Shown one piece after another: positions 6,805 through 7,528 of a stretch of DNA of 7,528 nucleotides. The notes below the pieces were generated by a model. The model was not told where the DNA came from. It saw only the letters and a list, made by a program, of their open reading frames with translations, and did no database searches. Each line of letters starts with the position of its first letter. Position 1 is the stretch's first letter. Origin of the DNA: Treponema sp. (GTDB lineage: Bacteria > Spirochaetota > Spirochaetia > Treponematales > Breznakiellaceae); assembly GCA_031261385.1 (NCBI GenBank), contig JAISJS010000088.1:1-7528 (forward strand). The letters are read 5' to 3'. The translations under genes were made by a program, and so were the position numbers.

Positions 6805-6828
6805 GGAGTTTTTCTTTCAAAAAACTCC
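6805..6828. repeat. Perfect 9-bp inverted repeat
   Basis: GGAGTTTTT (6805-6813) and AAAAACTCC (6820-6828) flank a 6-base loop, only 2 bp from the preceding hairpin. The T/A-run arms resemble those of the neighbouring hairpins. Confidence 0.8.
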
Positions 6829-6852
6829 GCTGGGAAAAATTTGTGCCACTGT

Positions 6853-6871
6853 GTTTTTCCAACGGAAAAAC
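6853..6871. repeat. Perfect 8-bp inverted repeat
   Basis: GTTTTTCC (6853-6860) and GGAAAAAC (6864-6871) flank a 3-base loop. A further GGAAAAA at 6833-6839 could pair with 6854-6860 instead, making the two structures mutually exclusive. Confidence 0.8.
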
Positions 6872-6979
6872 TTTAACCCTCAACCCACCCGTCCCCGGAA
6901 AGGTGAGGTGAAACCTTACGGTTCCCGGTCGAACATACATGGAGGCCCAACGGGCACATTTTGTCCAACTTCCTTTTAA

Positions 6980-7006
6980 GTATCGGTTTTAAAAAAATTT
7001 GCTTTA
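6980..7006 (-). promoter_or_regulatory. Probable sigma-28 (FliA) promoter of flaB
   Basis: On the minus strand, TAAAG begins at 7006 and ACCGATAC occupies 6980-6987, with 15 nt between TAAA (7003-7006) and the -10 octamer. The established sigma-28 consensus is TAAA-N15-GCCGATAA, so the -35 is exact and the -10 matches at six of eight positions. Sigma-28 control of a flagellin gene is expected. It places the start site near 6973, well upstream of flaB. Confidence 0.7.
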
Positions 7007-7057
7007 GGAGAATTTTACCGGTTTTTTGGCCCCAAAAGGCCCATATTGACACTGATT

Positions 7058-7351
7058 TTACACGTTGACCTTTACTTCGGAACCAGGCAATTGCGGAAGG
7101 AATGTAATTATGTTTGTGCGATGAAATTTTGGCTGAAATTGAAGTCGAGAGATGATCTTGGGAATGGTAAAATTTTTAACCGCGAAAAGTACGAATGAAA
7201 AGAGTGACTGACACCATAGCGTTACCCTGGTGACTGACACCACTTGTATGATCTGCTCCCTGACCCCCCACTTGAAAATTGACCGATATGAATTTTCCGG
7301 CACCGCTCCCCGGTACCACTTTGGCTCAAAGCCTTTGTATCTATGCGACAT
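7058..7351 (-). pseudogene. Probable gene remnant: intact N-terminus resembling FAD-linked oxidases, then unrelated sequence
   Basis: An ATG at 7351 has an excellent Shine-Dalgarno sequence (AAGGAG, 7359-7364, 7 nt upstream) and a good promoter, so translation should begin here. The first 29 residues end in PENSYRSIFKWG. This recalls the N-terminus of FAD-linked oxidases (glycolate oxidase / alkyl-dihydroxyacetonephosphate synthase type), which usually exceed 450 residues. From about 7264 leftward the resemblance stops. The frame passes through two copies of a 13-bp repeat (7204-7242) and low-complexity sequence and closes at 7058, giving 97 codons in all. I see no FAD-binding motif. The simplest reading is that most of the gene was lost by insertion or deletion, leaving its start. 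A genuine 97-residue protein cannot be excluded, and the family call is from memory of a short motif. Confidence 0.45.
7204..7242. repeat. Two 13-bp direct repeats GTGACTGACACCA
   Basis: Identical copies lie at 7204-7216 and 7230-7242, 26 bp start to start. The second sits in a 15-bp imperfect palindrome with arms TGGTG (7228-7232) and CACCA (7238-7242). They fall just where the oxidase-like reading frame loses its resemblance, which suggests a mobile or REP-like element footprint; the family is not identified. Confidence 0.7.
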
Positions 7352-7384
7352 TTTTATGCTCCTTGAAAAAAGATCTCACTACAA

Positions 7385-7412
7385 ATTATAATTGAAAGAT
7401 AACAAATTTCAA
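7385..7412 (-). promoter_or_regulatory. Sigma-70-type promoter of the 7351 gene remnant
   Basis: On the minus strand, TTGAAA (7407-7412), a 16-bp spacer and a perfect TATAAT (7385-7390) lie upstream of the Shine-Dalgarno sequence and ATG 7351. The start site would be near 7378, giving a leader of about 27 nt. Confidence 0.6.
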
Positions 7413-7436
7413 ATAGAGTGTTATGGATTCTTTCAA
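7392..7436. repeat. Nested dyad repeats between divergent promoters (possible operator)
   Basis: TTGAAAG (7392-7398) and CTTTCAA (7430-7436) form one inverted pair; ATAACA (7399-7404) and TGTTAT (7419-7424) form another whose centre is offset by 2-3 bp. A further TTTCAA at 7407-7412 is the minus-strand -35 box. The sequence is AT-rich, so chance is a real possibility. Confidence 0.3.
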
Positions 7437-7443
7437 ACTGTTA

Positions 7444-7472
7444 TTGACTGTAGAATGGTTAATCTTTATACT
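7444..7472 (+). promoter_or_regulatory. Near-consensus sigma-70-type promoter of the rightmost gene
   Basis: TTGACT (7444-7449), exactly 17 bp, then TATACT (7467-7472). Each hexamer is one base from consensus. The -10 box ends 6 nt before ATG 7479, so the transcript is predicted to begin at the start codon. Confidence 0.7.
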
Positions 7473-7478
7473 AATAAC

Positions 7479-7528
7479 ATGGATAACCGTATAAAGGACG
7501 ACCTTGATACTATAGTCGGAGAAATAAA
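7479..7528 (+). CDS. Start of an unidentified gene, 16 complete codons, runs off the window
   Basis: The frame opens at ATG 7479 directly after a near-consensus promoter and stays open to the window end, encoding MDNRIKDDLDTIVGEI. There is no Shine-Dalgarno sequence: only AATAAC separates the -10 box from the ATG, so the gene looks leaderless. The charged, helix-prone beginning would suit many cytoplasmic proteins. Small nucleotidyltransferase-domain proteins sometimes start in this style, but 16 residues cannot support a family call. It is divergent from the gene remnant at 7351, from which it is separated by 127 bp. Confidence 0.5.
   Translation, partial: MDNRIKDDLDTIVGEI

Larger units (their letters stand above)
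6700..6973 (-). ncRNA. Long structured 5' leader of flaB mRNA (putative cis-regulatory RNA)
   Basis: If transcription begins about 7 nt after the sigma-28-like -10 box, the leader is about 274 nt. Hairpins nearly tile it. In transcript order they are: GCCC/GGGC (6945-6955); a 6-bp stem with a GUAA tetraloop (6910-6925); GUUUUUCC/GGAAAAAC with a 3-nt loop (6853-6871); GGAGUUUUU/AAAAACUCC (6805-6828); a 12-bp stem GACGAAAAAAAC/GUUUUUUUCGUC with a UUC loop (6776-6802); CGGCA-UGGA-UGCCG (6761-6774); and a CGGCGC/GCGCCG stem (6724-6760) with an inner GUCA/UGAC stem. No convincing reading frame occupies the stretch. Start site and folding are inferred. The A/T-armed hairpins could instead be copies of a dispersed repeat. 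Confidence 0.5.

Noticed and set aside
6737..6940. 67-codon minus-strand frame in the flaB leader
   Set aside because: Its sequence is dictated by perfect palindromes and low-complexity A/T runs. No ribosome binding site or protein family was recognised.
7011..7045. GGCC-rich inverted sequence near 7028-7041 as a terminator
   Set aside because: The repeat is a short GGCC/GGCC pairing with no T-tract after it in either direction, and it lies just upstream of the sigma-28 promoter.
7046..7080. TTGACA at 7046 as the -35 box of a plus-strand promoter
   Set aside because: No acceptable -10 hexamer occurs 15-19 bp downstream and no plus-strand gene follows.
7204..7242. CRISPR array
   Set aside because: There are only two 13-bp copies with 13 bp between them; this is far too short for repeats and spacers, and no cas gene was seen.

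Overview
The window looks like chromosomal DNA from a spirochete, most likely a treponeme. The clearest marker is a flagellin of the spirochetal FlaB core type: about 286 residues, no large variable domain, and the conserved stretches treponemal FlaB proteins carry. The moderate G+C content (about half, by eye) would suit a free-living or gut treponeme better than T. denticola, but the species call is inference. No tRNA, rRNA, CRISPR array or intact insertion sequence was found.

Layout. (1) 1-336, minus strand: N-terminal part of a DUF1538 membrane protein that runs off the left edge. (2) 337-455: AT-rich divergent promoter region. (3) 456-2498 and 2524-4680, plus strand: a GH77 4-alpha-glucanotransferase of the DPE2-like architecture, then, after 25 bp, a membrane hybrid histidine kinase; they probably form an operon. 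(4) 4693-5757, minus strand: a sugar-binding lipoprotein of the RhaS/LsrB type, convergent with the kinase and separated from it by 12 bp, with no transporter genes in view. (5) 5783-5818: a strong intrinsic terminator ending the flagellin transcript, directly against the lipoprotein promoter. (6) 5839-6699, minus strand: flaB. (7) 6700-7006: a probable sigma-28 promoter and a leader of roughly 270 nt almost filled with hairpins, including one that presents GGA in its loop in the manner of a CsrA site. (8) 7058-7351, minus strand: an apparent gene start with promoter and ribosome binding site whose reading frame loses its family resemblance after about 30 codons, next to a pair of 13-bp direct repeats; it is probably a gene remnant. 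(9) 7385-7528: divergent promoters and the first codons of a plus-strand gene that runs off the right edge.

How the parts relate. The glucanotransferase handles alpha-glucans (maltose, glycogen or starch breakdown products) in the cytoplasm. The lipoprotein binds a sugar or sugar-like ligand outside the membrane, and the kinase probably senses a small molecule through its extracytoplasmic domain. A carbohydrate-sensing theme is plausible but not proven. The flaB locus is a separate unit whose promoter and leader suggest late flagellar transcription plus translational control.

The observations most worth following are the structured flaB leader, the repeated layout in which a -10 hexamer sits 4-6 nt before an ATG without a Shine-Dalgarno sequence (three genes), and the interrupted gene start near 7265-7351.
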